Assembly: GCA_042408355.1 (NCBI GenBank)
Contig: JBHORD010000166.1
Coordinates: 1-14,196, forward strand
Reading direction: 5' to 3'
DNA: 14,196 bases
Source: Fen-1038 sp042408355
Lineage (GTDB): Bacteria > Chloroflexota > Anaerolineae > Anaerolineales > Villigracilaceae
The position numbers and the translations under genes were made by a program. Below, one piece after another: positions 1 to 8,300 of this stretch; positions within the stretch are counted from its first letter, which is position 1, and every line of letters starts with the position of its first letter. The notes under the pieces are model-generated. The model did no database searches. It saw nothing but the letters and a program-made list of their open reading frames with translations, and had not been told where the DNA came from.

Positions 1-1072
1 CTGCCGCAGTCGGATCGTAATCAATGCGCTCAAGGCCGCCATAATATGCCCACGAATTTGGCAAAATAGGTCCGTCGGCGATGATGGCTTCGCCCTTCAG
101 AATCTTGGAAACAATGTATTCGCGATTCAAACCCAGCATCAACGCATGCCGCACGTTGGCGTTTTGCAGAAACGGCGTCTGATTGTTGTTGAGATTGAGC
201 ATGATGATGCTCAACTGCGGAAGTGTGCTGGTGTAAATGGATAAATTCGACTCCGTCAGCGCGCTCGCTAACACATCGTTTGTAATCTGGCTGACGCCCA
301 GCACCTCGCCCTGATTATATGCATCCAACGCCGATTTGGAATCGGGATAATATCGAAACACCACCTGCTGAATATAAGGAGCTGGTCCATAATACTTATC
401 GTTTACGGTAAGGACAACGCCCGTGATCTTTCCGCTGTTCAAAATCAAATGGTCAAACTTGTAGGGTCCGCTCCCCACCGGATTGATGTCGAAAGGCGAA
501 CTGGCAAGTTGTGCGGGATCCGTCGTGCCAAGAATGTGCTTCGGAAGCACGCCAAACGTCATATAATCCAGAAACGGCGCAAAGGGTTCCGGCAAAGTGA
601 ATTGCAGATTGTTATCATTCAGTTTCGTGATCTGAATTTGATTCCACAAATCCTTGACATCCTGCGGGAAAAGCGAACTGGATTTGATCAAATTCACCGT
701 GAAAATTACATCATCGCTGGTAACAGGAGCGCCGTCCTGCCAGACAGCATTGGGGCGAATCGTGAAATTGTAAACCGTCCCGTCCGGTGTGACTCCCCAT
801 GATTCCGCCAGATCCGGCTGAGGCAGGCCACGCGCGTCGAACTTAATCAAGCCGCTGAAAATCAAACGATCCACATCGCGGTCGGCAGGATTGTTCCAAT
901 CGAGGAGGGGATTGAGCCGTCCGAGCGAACCGATCAGCGCCTCGGAATAGACCCCGCCCTGAGCGGGTTGCGGCAAAAGCGGTGTGAGCGCCGGCTGTTG
1001 GCTGATCAATAATACAACCACAATCACCAACGTGATAAGCACAACCAGAATCTGCCAGCGTAATCGTTTCAT
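1..1072 (-). CDS. ABC transporter substrate-binding protein, family 5 (oligopeptide/dipeptide type), 5' part only
   Basis: Partial gene read leftward from an ATG at 1072-1070; 357 codons are visible and the 3' end lies beyond position 1. The protein starts with a short basic stretch (MKRLRWQ) and a long hydrophobic segment (about residues 7-24), which acts as a signal peptide or membrane anchor; no lipobox cysteine is visible. The body shows the family-5 solute-binding pattern: a GVYSEALIGSLGRLNPL start, a DLAESW/PDGTVYNFTIR segment near residues 88-106, 'WQDGAPVTSDDVIFTVN' just after, and 'FDINPVGSGPYKF' near residue 200. Such proteins capture peptides, nickel or other solutes outside the cell for an ABC importer. 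The specificity cannot be read here. No clear Shine-Dalgarno sequence precedes the ATG. It lies downstream of secG on the same strand with a 114-base gap, which may contain a terminator. Family confidence is high; the substrate is unknown. Confidence 0.85.
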   Translation of the reverse strand, partial: MKRLRWQILVVLITLVIVVVLLISQQPALTPLLPQPAQGGVYSEALIGSLGRLNPLLDWNNPADRDVDRLIFSGLIKFDARGLPQPDLAESWGVTPDGTVYNFTIRPNAVWQDGAPVTSDDVIFTVNLIKSSSLFPQDVKDLWNQIQITKLNDNNLQFTLPEPFAPFLDYMTFGVLPKHILGTTDPAQLASSPFDINPVGSGPYKFDHLILNSGKITGVVLTVNDKYYGPAPYIQQVVFRYYPDSKSALDAYNQGEVLGVSQITNDVLASALTESNLSIYTSTLPQLSIIMLNLNNNQTPFLQNANVRHALMLGLNREYIVSKILKGEAIIADGPILPNSWAYYGGLERIDYDPTAA

Positions 1073-1093
1073 AGAAGGGATTTGGAATCGGGC

Positions 1094-1169
1094 AAAAAGA
1101 AAGGCCGCATACCGTCCCGCCAACTCGATCGGAAATCCCCGATCATGGATTGTGCGAACAGCCGGCCTT
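1094..1169 (-). terminator. Possible branched terminator between secG and the substrate-binding protein gene
   Basis: On the minus strand the seven bases at 1169-1163 (AAGGCCG) pair with 1107-1101 (CGGCCTT), which is followed directly by TCTTTTTG. The roughly 55 bases between hold a second hairpin (1127-1132 with 1139-1144, GATCGG/CCGATC). The T-run after the outer stem suggests an intrinsic terminator for secG, but the loop is unusually large, so the call is weak. Confidence 0.35.
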
Positions 1170-1186
1170 GCTCGAATTGAGTTGAA

Positions 1187-1411
1187 TTAACGCGCAATGA
1201 TGATGATCGAAAGTGCAAGCGCAAAGAACAAGATGCTCAAGACGATAGTAACCCAGAACAGAACGCGTTCAATGCCGCGCCGGGCTGTGAATACACTGCT
1301 GACGTCTGAACCTGTCAGGCCTCCCAGCCCTGCGCCCTTGCTTTGCAAAATAACGCTGAGTATAAGACCCACAGCAGTTATAATCAGCGCAATATCCAGA
1401 AACTGTACCAT
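1187..1411 (-). CDS. secG: Preprotein translocase subunit SecG
   Basis: 74-residue protein with the SecG plan: an N-terminal membrane helix (about residues 4-22, LDIALIITAVGLILSVILQ), a conserved cytoplasmic loop containing QSKGAGLGGLTGSD and ending near the basic ARRGIERV, and a second membrane helix (about 49-73). SecG assists SecYE and SecA in moving unfolded proteins across the cytoplasmic membrane. The length and the Q-x-x-x-G-x-G-L-x-G loop are normal for the family. The start is fixed by a strong AGGAGG at 1424-1419 on the minus strand, seven bases before the ATG at 1411-1409. A good sigma-70-type promoter lies just upstream. It is transcribed away from the PHP-domain gene and towards the substrate-binding protein gene. 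Confidence 0.95.
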   Translation of the reverse strand: MVQFLDIALIITAVGLILSVILQSKGAGLGGLTGSDVSSVFTARRGIERVLFWVTIVLSILFFALALSIIIIAR

Positions 1412-1440
1412 TCGTGTGCCTCCTAAAAATTAGCGGGCAA

Positions 1441-1470
1441 ATTATACCTGTGATAAACGGAAGTCGTCAA
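1441..1470 (-). promoter_or_regulatory. secG promoter, sigma-70 type
   Basis: On the minus strand TTGACG (1470-1465) and TATAAT (1446-1441) are separated by 18 bases. The -10 is a perfect consensus match and the -35 matches at five of six bases. Transcription would start near 1434, giving a 5' leader of about 22 bases that contains the AGGAGG ribosome binding site of secG. Confidence 0.75.
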
Positions 1471-1524
1471 CCAACCCTGAACCCGACCGCATCAAAGGAC
1501 TCATGAAATACTCAGAAATCAATT

Positions 1525-2583
1525 ATGAATGAAATCGTCGTCAATATTCATATGCACACCCGCTATTCGGACGGCGGCGGCAGTCATCAAGATATTGCCG
1601 GGGCGGCGCTCGATGCCGGTTTGGATGCAGTCATTGTCACCGATCACAACGTCTTGGTCAGGGGGTTTGAGGGCTATTACAAAAACGACCGGCGAAAAGT
1701 TCTGATGTTGATCGGACAGGAAGTCCACGATCAAGACCGCGATCCGCAGAAAAATCATCTGTTAATTGTCGGCGCGCAGCGTGAGTTGGCGCCCTTCGCC
1801 GATGATCCGCAATTGCTCATCCGCGCCGTCAAAGATTCCGGCGGGCTGTCTTTCATCGCTCATCCGAACGACCCGCCGGCACCGGCTGTCGGCGAGGCCG
1901 ATATTTCATGGGTGGACTGGTCCGTGAAGGGTTTTACGGGGATCGAGCTTTGGAATGGCTTTAGCGAATTCAAAACGCTCCTCCGCACCAAACTTCATGC
2001 CGTCTTTTATGTTTTCTTTCCCGCGCTCATTGCGCGCGGCCCTCTTCCAGCAACGCTTCGCAAGTGGGATGACCTGCTCGAAGAGAATCGAGTGGTCGCC
2101 ATCGGCGGTTCGGACGCGCACGCGCTTCTTCAACATCTTGGACCGCTTCACCGCGTCGTCTTTCCATACGGGTTTCACTTTCGCGCCATCAACACGCATG
2201 TCTTTCTTCCAAATCCATTGAGCGGAGATGTTGTAACCGACAAAAGAATGATTCTCGAGGCGCTCGCCGCCGGACATTGCTTCATCGGATACGACCTGCC
2301 GGCGCCCACGCGCGGTTTCCGCTTCACCGCCCAGGGACGTGAAGCGGACGCCATCATGGGAGATGAAATCCAGGCTCAGGGCGGGATCACACTGCAAACG
2401 CATTTGCCTTTCATGGCGGAAATCAGACTTTTGAAAAACGGTCAATTGATTCGGACCGTCAGAAACAAACAAGCCATGACGCACATCACCAGCGATCCGG
2501 GCGTGTACCGCGTCGAAGCGTACAGGAACTACTTGGGCCGCAGAGTCGGCTGGATTTTCAGCAATCCGATTTACGTCCGATGA
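1525..2583 (+). CDS. PHP-domain metal-dependent phosphoesterase
   Basis: 352-residue protein of the polymerase-and-histidinol-phosphatase (PHP) superfamily. These enzymes hydrolyse phosphoester bonds with a cluster of two or three metals held in a distorted beta/alpha barrel. Visible metal ligands in order: H9 and H11 (NIHMHTRYSDG), D40-H41 (VTDHN), E66 (GQEVHD), H78, H113 (IAHPND), D197 and H199 (GGSDAH). All the usual motifs are present, so the enzyme should be active. The last 80 or so residues look like a beta-rich appendage seen in some stand-alone PHP proteins. No signal peptide is apparent. The ATG at 1525 has no clear Shine-Dalgarno sequence; an AAAGGA lies about 26 bases upstream, in front of a 9-codon ORF that overlaps this start. 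The substrate cannot be deduced; it is not clearly a histidinol phosphatase or a polymerase exonuclease domain. Confidence 0.85.
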   Translation: MNEIVVNIHMHTRYSDGGGSHQDIAGAALDAGLDAVIVTDHNVLVRGFEGYYKNDRRKVLMLIGQEVHDQDRDPQKNHLLIVGAQRELAPFADDPQLLIRAVKDSGGLSFIAHPNDPPAPAVGEADISWVDWSVKGFTGIELWNGFSEFKTLLRTKLHAVFYVFFPALIARGPLPATLRKWDDLLEENRVVAIGGSDAHALLQHLGPLHRVVFPYGFHFRAINTHVFLPNPLSGDVVTDKRMILEALAAGHCFIGYDLPAPTRGFRFTAQGREADAIMGDEIQAQGGITLQTHLPFMAEIRLLKNGQLIRTVRNKQAMTHITSDPGVYRVEAYRNYLGRRVGWIFSNPIYVR

Positions 2584-2587
2584 AGCG

Positions 2588-2626
2588 CGCCGCTTTTCAT
2601 CGTGTTATTGGCGTTTTTTGTTTTTA
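2588..2626 (+). terminator. Possible weak terminator after the PHP gene
   Basis: CGCC at 2588-2591 can pair with GGCG at 2610-2613, and a long T-rich run (TTTTTTGTTTTT) follows directly. The stem is short and the loop long, so the T-run is the main evidence. Confidence 0.3.
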
Positions 2627-2716
2627 CCAGGCGGCCTTGAAAAGCCATGAGCGATCGTTTCCGACACCTCGCCAAATCCAATAATCTGTCGTAAAATCTG
2701 TCCGCTTGTTATCAAT

Positions 2717-2774
2717 AAGGTACGTTCCTAACGTGCCTTTCCGCTTCCGGCTCGCCCGCGGCGTGAACGGAAGC
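2717..2774 (+). promoter_or_regulatory. Structured rpsF leader: two hairpins, candidate S6:S18 autoregulatory element
   Basis: Two consecutive hairpins precede rpsF. The first pairs 2717-2726 with 2730-2739 (10 pairs including one G-U, three-base loop). The second pairs GCTTCCG 2743-2749 with CGGAAGC 2768-2774 and carries an inner CGCC/GGCG stem (2753-2756 with 2760-2763), leaving an asymmetric internal loop. The second ends 11 bases before the AAGGAGG of rpsF. Many bacteria have an rpsF leader hairpin bound by the S6:S18 complex, which represses the operon. Position and architecture fit that role, but I could not confirm the protein-binding motif. Only weak -10-like sequences (for example TAAAAT at 2693-2698) were seen upstream. 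Confidence 0.4.
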
Positions 2775-2799
2775 AATCCCAAGGAAAGGAGGCATCCCC

Positions 2800-3084
2800 A
2801 TGCGAAAATACGAATTGGTTTGTGTAATTCAACCCGACTTGGACGAGACAGCGTTCAACGGCGTGCTTGACCGCGTCAAAAACTGGGTAACCGAATCCGG
2901 CGGCAGTGTGGACAAGGTAGATGTCTGGGGCAAGCGCAGGCTAGCCTACGAGATTCGCAAACAACGCGAAGGCAACTACGTGTTGTTCAACCTCTCGCTC
3001 AAGCCAAATACAACCGCCGCGCTGGAGCAGAACCTGCGTTATACTGAAACTGTCATGCGGCATATGCTGACGCTCGTTGCATAA
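2800..3084 (+). CDS. rpsF: 30S ribosomal protein S6
   Basis: 94-residue protein with the S6 signature throughout: RKYELVCVIQPDLDE at the start, VDVWGKRRLAYEI near residues 40-52, GNYVLFNLSLKP near 58-69, and the C-terminal EQNLRYTETVMRHMLTLV. S6 forms a heterodimer with S18 and binds the central domain (platform) of 16S rRNA in the small subunit. Length is typical. The start is fixed by AAGGAGG at 2786-2792, seven bases before the ATG. It is first in the rpsF-ssb-rpsR operon, a very common bacterial arrangement, with only 36 bases before ssb. The structured leader upstream may let the S6:S18 complex repress the operon. Confidence 0.97.
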   Translation: MRKYELVCVIQPDLDETAFNGVLDRVKNWVTESGGSVDKVDVWGKRRLAYEIRKQREGNYVLFNLSLKPNTTAALEQNLRYTETVMRHMLTLVA

Positions 3085-3120
3085 TTTTTGCGCTGCCCGG
3101 TTTTAGAGAAGGAGAATGAT

Positions 3121-3534
3121 ATGAGCCGAGGCTTGAATAAAGTAATGGTCATTGGTCATCTTGGCAAAGATCCCGAAATGCGTTATACGCCTTCGGGCCG
3201 TCCGGTCACCACTTTCACCGTGGCGGTCAGCCGTTCGTGGAACAGCGCAGACGGCGAACGTCACAGCGAGACAGAATGGTTCAACATTGTGGCGTGGGGC
3301 AATCTGGCCGAGATCTGCAAACAGTATCTCACCAAAGGTCAGCAGGTTTACGTGGAAGGCCGTCTGCAGACCCGTCACTGGGACGACAAGGAAGGTCAAA
3401 AACACACCAGCGTCGAGATTGTAGCCAATGAAATGATGATGCTCGGTGAACGCCGAGAAGCCAATCATGGCGAGGAACAACCCCTGCCAACGGAGGGCGA
3501 ACAGCCTGCCGAAGAGGATGAGTTCCCGTTCTAA
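3121..3534 (+). CDS. ssb: Single-stranded DNA-binding protein
   Basis: 137-residue SSB that coats single-stranded DNA during replication, repair and recombination. The N-terminal OB fold covers about residues 1-108: LNKVMVIGHLGKDPEMRYTPSGRPVTTF, then WNSADGERHSETEWFNIVAWG and VYVEGRLQTRHW. A short acidic linker follows, ending in the DEFPF tip, the equivalent of the DDIPF tail through which bacterial SSBs recruit partner proteins. The start is the ATG at 3121, with AAGGAG at 3109-3114, and it gives the canonical N terminus; an in-frame TTG at 3088 lacks a ribosome binding site and adds nothing family-like. Its place between rpsF and rpsR is the classic bacterial order. Confidence 0.96.
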   Translation: MSRGLNKVMVIGHLGKDPEMRYTPSGRPVTTFTVAVSRSWNSADGERHSETEWFNIVAWGNLAEICKQYLTKGQQVYVEGRLQTRHWDDKEGQKHTSVEIVANEMMMLGERREANHGEEQPLPTEGEQPAEEDEFPF

Positions 3535-3551
3535 TCTATATGGAGTAAAAC

Positions 3552-3842
3552 ATGGCTGAAGAAGAAATTGAAAAGGGCGCAGAGAGCGGTCCCACAGGCG
3601 AACGCCGCTTTTTTGCCAAGCCCAAAACATGCCAGTTCTGTGCAGATAAAAGTTTGAATATTGATTATAAGAAGGTTGATTTGCTCAGGCGCTTTGTCAC
3701 GGAGGAAGGCAAGATCCGTCCACGCCGCCAGACCGGCACCTGCGCGCGTCATCAGCGTGTGCTGGCTGGGGCGATTAAACGCGCCCGGCACATTGCCCTG
3801 CTCCCCTTCACTGGCGAGCGGTGGGAAGATAACAGCCGCTAA
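3552..3842 (+). CDS. rpsR: 30S ribosomal protein S18, zinc-ribbon (C+) form
   Basis: 96-residue S18, partner of S6 on the 30S platform. The conserved core runs from about residue 24 (PKTCQFCADKSLNIDYKKV) through LLRRFVTEEGKIRPRR, TGTCARHQR and AIKRARHIALLPF. Cys27, Cys30, Cys64 and His67 form the CxxC...CxxH set of the zinc-binding C+ type of S18. The first 20 or so residues are an acidic, poorly conserved extension. The ribosome binding site is GGAG at 3542-3545, six bases before the ATG, and the gene begins 17 bases after ssb, so the two are co-transcribed. The operon appears to end here because a strong hairpin terminator follows; rplI, often next in this operon, is absent from this place. 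Confidence 0.97.
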   Translation: MAEEEIEKGAESGPTGERRFFAKPKTCQFCADKSLNIDYKKVDLLRRFVTEEGKIRPRRQTGTCARHQRVLAGAIKRARHIALLPFTGERWEDNSR

Positions 3843-3855
3843 TCAAGGCAGACAC

Positions 3856-3894
3856 GGGGCATGGATCCGGTTCATGCCCCAAATTTTTCTTTTC
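3856..3894 (+). terminator. Intrinsic terminator of the rpsF-ssb-rpsR operon
   Basis: GGGGCATG (3856-3863) pairs perfectly with CATGCCCC (3873-3880), with a small loop between, and AAATTTTTCTTTT follows. It lies 14 bases after the rpsR stop. The next gene starts 15 bases after the T-run, so it either depends on readthrough or has a promoter within this region that I could not identify. Confidence 0.8.
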
Positions 3895-3908
3895 AGGAGT
3901 AAGAGAAC

Positions 3909-5246
3909 ATGGCAAAACCGCGGGATAAAGAGCCCGTGATTCACACCAAAAAACATATTGCGCGTCTCGAACGTGAACGCCGCCAGACGCGCATGATCTT
4001 GATCGCCTTTATTGCCATCCTTGTCAGCGTGGCTGGACTGATCACATATGCATTAGTGTATCCAAAATATATTTTGCCCAATCGCGCGGTTGCCAAAGTC
4101 GGGAATGTCCCGATCACGGTTGGCGAATGGCAGGCGCGCGTCCGTATGTATCGCACTCAGTTGATCAACCAGATGAACGTGTACCAGCAGTACACCCAGA
4201 TATTCGGGATGGACATGTCATCACAAATACAACAACTCACCTCTCAACTGAATGATTCGACCACGCTGGGTCAGACGGTCCTCGATCAAATGATTGATGA
4301 GGAATTGATTCGCCAGGAAGCGGCCAGGCGCGGCATCACTGCCAGCGCGCAGGAAGTGGATCAGGCCATCCAATCTGCATATCAATATTTCCCGAACGGT
4401 TCGCCAACGCCGACCATCACGCCCACTTCCATCACCTTCCCAACTTTATCGCCCGAAACATTGAAGCTGGTGACCATCACCCCCACACCGACCGAGTTCA
4501 TGACCGCAACCTCAACCCCCACCCTGACGCCAACTGCGACATTCACGCCGAATCCGTCCATGACGCCGACGGCAACGACGCCTCCCACCTCAACGCCGAC
4601 ATCCACCTTGACGCCAACCGCCGCGCCGACGGATACACCCCAACCGACCTCAACGCCGTTTACTTATCAGGCATTTCAAGATGAATACAACCAGGGCGTG
4701 CAGTCCGCGGAAAAATTGGGCCTGACGGCAGAGCAGGTCCGTCAGTTGTACGCCACCAACATCCTGCGCCAAAAATTGTTCAACATCATCACAGCCGATG
4801 TTCCGCGCACGCAGGATGAAGTCTGGGCGCGTCATATTCTGGTCGCAGATGAGGCCACGGCTGAAACCATCCGCCAGCAGTTGGTCAACGGCGCGGATTT
4901 TGCCGCGCTGGCCGCCAAATACTCCATCGACACCGCCACAAAAGACAAAGGCGGCGACCTGGGCTGGTTTGCGAAAGGCGTCATGGTTCCCGAATTTGAG
5001 CAGGTTGCCTTCAGCATGAAAGTCGGTGAGATCAGCCAGCCTGTGAAAACCCAATTCGGTTATCACATCATCCAGGTGCTGGCGCACGAGGTTGTTCCGC
5101 TGGACGCCAGCGCTTACAGCCAAGCACAGCAAACAGCCTTCAAGGATTGGCTGAAGGGATTGCGCACAACATACAACGTTCAAACGTTCAATATCTGGCA
5201 AAACATTGTCCCCACCGATCCTGCCATCCCGGCCTCGGCGCAGTAA
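3909..5246 (+). CDS. Membrane-anchored parvulin-type peptidyl-prolyl isomerase (PpiC/SurA/PrsA-like)
   Basis: 445-residue protein. A basic cytoplasmic N terminus (residues 1-28) is followed by one membrane helix (about 29-50), so the rest lies outside the membrane. Residues 55-160 resemble the SurA/PrsA chaperone domain (VAKVGNVPITVGEW, then LDQMIDEELIRQEAARRGI). Residues 163-251 are a low-complexity Thr/Pro-rich stretch with many TPT units. Residues about 252-300 return to the helical chaperone part. The parvulin domain covers about 303-395, with WARHILVADEATAETI, DFAALAAKYSID, GGDLGWFAKGVMVPEFEQVAF and the closing FGYHIIQV. Such proteins help fold exported proteins by cis-trans isomerisation of prolyl bonds. 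The start has AGGAG at 3895-3899, nine bases upstream. Downstream is a strong hairpin. It could also be called PrsA-like; orthology is not settled. Confidence 0.88.
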   Translation: MAKPRDKEPVIHTKKHIARLERERRQTRMILIAFIAILVSVAGLITYALVYPKYILPNRAVAKVGNVPITVGEWQARVRMYRTQLINQMNVYQQYTQIFGMDMSSQIQQLTSQLNDSTTLGQTVLDQMIDEELIRQEAARRGITASAQEVDQAIQSAYQYFPNGSPTPTITPTSITFPTLSPETLKLVTITPTPTEFMTATSTPTLTPTATFTPNPSMTPTATTPPTSTPTSTLTPTAAPTDTPQPTSTPFTYQAFQDEYNQGVQSAEKLGLTAEQVRQLYATNILRQKLFNIITADVPRTQDEVWARHILVADEATAETIRQQLVNGADFAALAAKYSIDTATKDKGGDLGWFAKGVMVPEFEQVAFSMKVGEISQPVKTQFGYHIIQVLAHEVVPLDASAYSQAQQTAFKDWLKGLRTTYNVQTFNIWQNIVPTDPAIPASAQ

Positions 5247-5276
5247 AGCCTCGCCCGCGGAAATTTTGCAAACCAG

Positions 5277-5307
5277 AAAGAAGCCCGGTTCAAAGCCGGG
5301 CTTCTTT
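5277..5307. terminator. Perfect 12-bp hairpin between convergent genes, bidirectional terminator
   Basis: AAAGAAGCCCGG (5277-5288) pairs without mismatch with CCGGGCTTCTTT (5296-5307) around a seven-base loop. The T-rich ends of the arms serve both directions. It lies 30 bases after the isomerase stop and 32 bases beyond the smc stop, so it can end both convergent transcripts. Confidence 0.8.
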
Positions 5308-5339
5308 GCATCAAACAGAATTGAACCTTGCGAACGCTT

Positions 5340-8300
5340 TTACGTCCGGCTCTGACCAAGCATTTCCTCGCTGATTTCATCCAGCTTCAGGCTGATCACC
5401 TGGCTTGCCGAGTCGCGTCCCATCGTGACGCCGTAGATCACGTCCGCGGCCTGCACCGTATTGCGGTTATGGGTGATGACGATGAACTGCGTATCTTTGC
5501 TCAAGTCAACGAGCAAATCGCGAAAGCGCCCAACGTTGGCTTCATCCAACATCGCATCCACTTCATCCATCACGCAGATCGGCGTCGGCGAAACTTTGAG
5601 CAACGCAAACACCAGCGCAATCGCAGTCAGACTGCGTTCGCCGCCCGAGAGCAAAGACAGTCCCTGTTCGCGGCGTCCGGGCAAACGCGCTTCGATCTCG
5701 ATTCCGGTTTCGATCAAATTGTCGGGATCGGTCAAAGACAAACGCGCCGAGCCGCCGCCAAAAAGCCGGGTGAAGATCGCGCGAAATTGTTTATCCACGG
5801 CTTCGTATGTCCGCGAAAACTCCTGACGCGTCAATTCATCCAGTTCTGCAATCACCTGACGCAAGTCCGCCTCAGCCTGACGCAAATCCTGAACCTGCGC
5901 GGACATGAAGGAATATCGCTGCGATTCAGCCTCATACTCCTGTTTGGCGTCGGGATTAGCCGGGCCCATGCGGCGCAAATGGGAGCGCTGACGCGTGAGA
6001 TGATCCTCCAGATCGGGAGATAGTTCGGTGACGACCGGAAGCTGCTGAACCAGACCTTCAAACGGCAACGGCACCGGTCCTTCGATATTGGCCGCATACT
6101 CGAAAGACACCAGGCCAAAATCGTCAACGATTTTTTGCTGGAGTGATTCCAGCGCCTCCTGCTTGCGCAACTGCTCGAGTTGGACCTGGCCCAGAATGCG
6201 TTCCGCATTCGCGAGATTTCTCTGCGCCTCCGTTTCGATTTCCTGCAAACGATTTTCTTCCTGCTCGGCGCTTTCCAAATCTTTTTCGGCCGGTTCGATT
6301 TTTGCGCGCAGTTCTTCGATCTGCGCGTGCAGTTCGCTTTCGCGGCCGCGCAGGATTATTTTTTCCTCCTCCAATTCCTTCAACTGATGTTCGATCTCAC
6401 CCTGCCGCGCCCGCACCTCCTGTTGACGAAGCGCCAGCCGGTCAATGTTTTGCCGGCGTTCGAAATTACGGGATTGAACGCCATTCGCAGACTGCTCCAT
6501 CACCGCCAGGCGCGTCGTCCAATACGCGACCTGCTCCTGGATTTCATCGAGACTCAATGCGTTGAACTGACTCGTCAGCCTGCGGATTTCCTCCTGCGCC
6601 TGATTCACCTCCGCTTCGTTCTCAGACACCAGAACGGACAGCCGTTCCCGATCCTTTTCTGCCTCTGATAATTCCCTCTGCAATTCCTCGCGCTGGCGCT
6701 TCTGCCAGTCGAATTGACGTTGGGCGTTTTCCAAATCCACCAGCGCTTTTTGTTCGGCGGACTGGGCGCTTTCAAATTCGGCGCGCGACCTGCGCAAGGT
6801 TTCCTCGTGATCGGCAAGCGCTTTCTGCGCCGCGCGTAGATCGTTGAAAAGATTCTCGACGGCGCGGTTTAAATCATCGAGGCGGTCGTTGAGATGCGTC
6901 AGCGTTTCGCCAAGTTCACGTTTTTGGCGCGGCCGGCTCAAGGTCGAGCCTGAAGCGGATTTGCCCGCGATGATGAGTCCGTCGGCGCGGAAGACTTCGC
7001 CGCGCAGCGTCACGATGCGCGCATAATTTGGAAGATCCATCAACAAACGCCGCGCCGTTTGACGGTCGCGCACGACAAGCGTGTGTCCCAGCAAAAGTTT
7101 GACGGCCGCGCGCAATTCAGCGGGCGCATTGACCAGTTCGGCGGCGACGCCAAGGCAATCCGCATCGTCCGGTTTGTTGAGCAAATGATTGGATTGACCA
7201 TCGAGGGGCACAAGCGCGGCGCGTCCGGCTTCCTCAGATTCAAGCAGGCGCAAGGCTTCTTCCACCTGATTCGTTTCAAGCAGAACCGCATCCAACGTAT
7301 CGCCCAACGCCGCGGCGATTGCCGTTTCGAGTTCGGCGGGGACATCGAGGCTGGCGCTCAAGGCGCCGCGCGCGTTGAGCCGCGATTGGCGCGCGGCTTC
7401 GAGCAAAAAGCGCGCCCCTTCTGCGTACCCCGCCAGCGATTGCTCGGCTTGAATGAGAACGTCCAACTGCGCCTGCGCCCGCGAATATTCCGCCTGACGC
7501 GCCACACGTTCTTCGAGTTTTGCGCGGCGGTCTGATTCGAATTTTTCAACTTCTTTCCTTTTACCTTCAAGTTCGGCTTCAAGTGTGCGAAGGGTCTCTT
7601 CGCTTGCGGCGCGCGCCCTTTGTGCCGACAGATAAATCAGTTCCGCCTTTTTCACTTCCGCTTCAGCAGATTGAATGGCCTGTTGTGCCGCCTCGAGTTT
7701 TTGTTTTTGCGATTCGAGGCGGACGGCGAGTTCATCGAGCCGCGCTTGAATTTCCGCTCTTTGCGAATGAAGGGTTGCGATTGCGTTACGGGCAGACTGC
7801 AGACGCTCGTCTGCAGATTGGCGCTCGGCCTGGCGCGCCTGCAATGCCTGCTGTGCGTTGGCCAGTTGAGTCTTCGCTTCTTCCAGTTCGGCTTGCAAAC
7901 GCGAGGCTTCCTGCTCAATTTCGGCAAGCCGCTCGCGCGCCAATTTCTCTTCGCTCGCGGCGCGTTCCTGTTCGGATATCAGGGCCTCATGAGAGGCTGT
8001 CAGGGCGCGTTGGCGTTCTTCGAGCACCGCCAGATCGCGGCTGACTGATTCGCGCTGGCTGTGCAAATCCGAAGATTGGCGATGCCATGTATTGAGCTCG
8101 GCGCGCAGTCCGCTTAAACGCTCGCGGAATTGGGAATATTCTGCCTGAGCTTTTGCATATATTTCGCGCGCCTCATTAACTTTGGCTTCCTGCACGCCGA
8201 CGGTTTCGCGCGCGTCGTTCAATTGCTGTTGGGCATGATGCCAATGGTAGCCATACCATTCCAGCAACAACACCTTCAAATCAGCCTGCGCTGACGCATA

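Noticed and set aside
1073..1186. A tRNA gene in the gap between secG and the substrate-binding protein gene
   Set aside because: Some hairpins are present, but there is no T-loop consensus (GGTTCRANYCC) or cloverleaf arrangement.
4382..4606. Antisense reading frame rich in Val and Gly opposite the Thr/Pro segment
   Set aside because: It is the mirror image of the Thr/Pro-coding repeats of the isomerase and has no start signal.
4395..4661. A CRISPR-like or tandem repeat array in the isomerase gene
   Set aside because: The periodicity comes from Thr-Pro codons within an open frame; units are irregular and there are no spacers.
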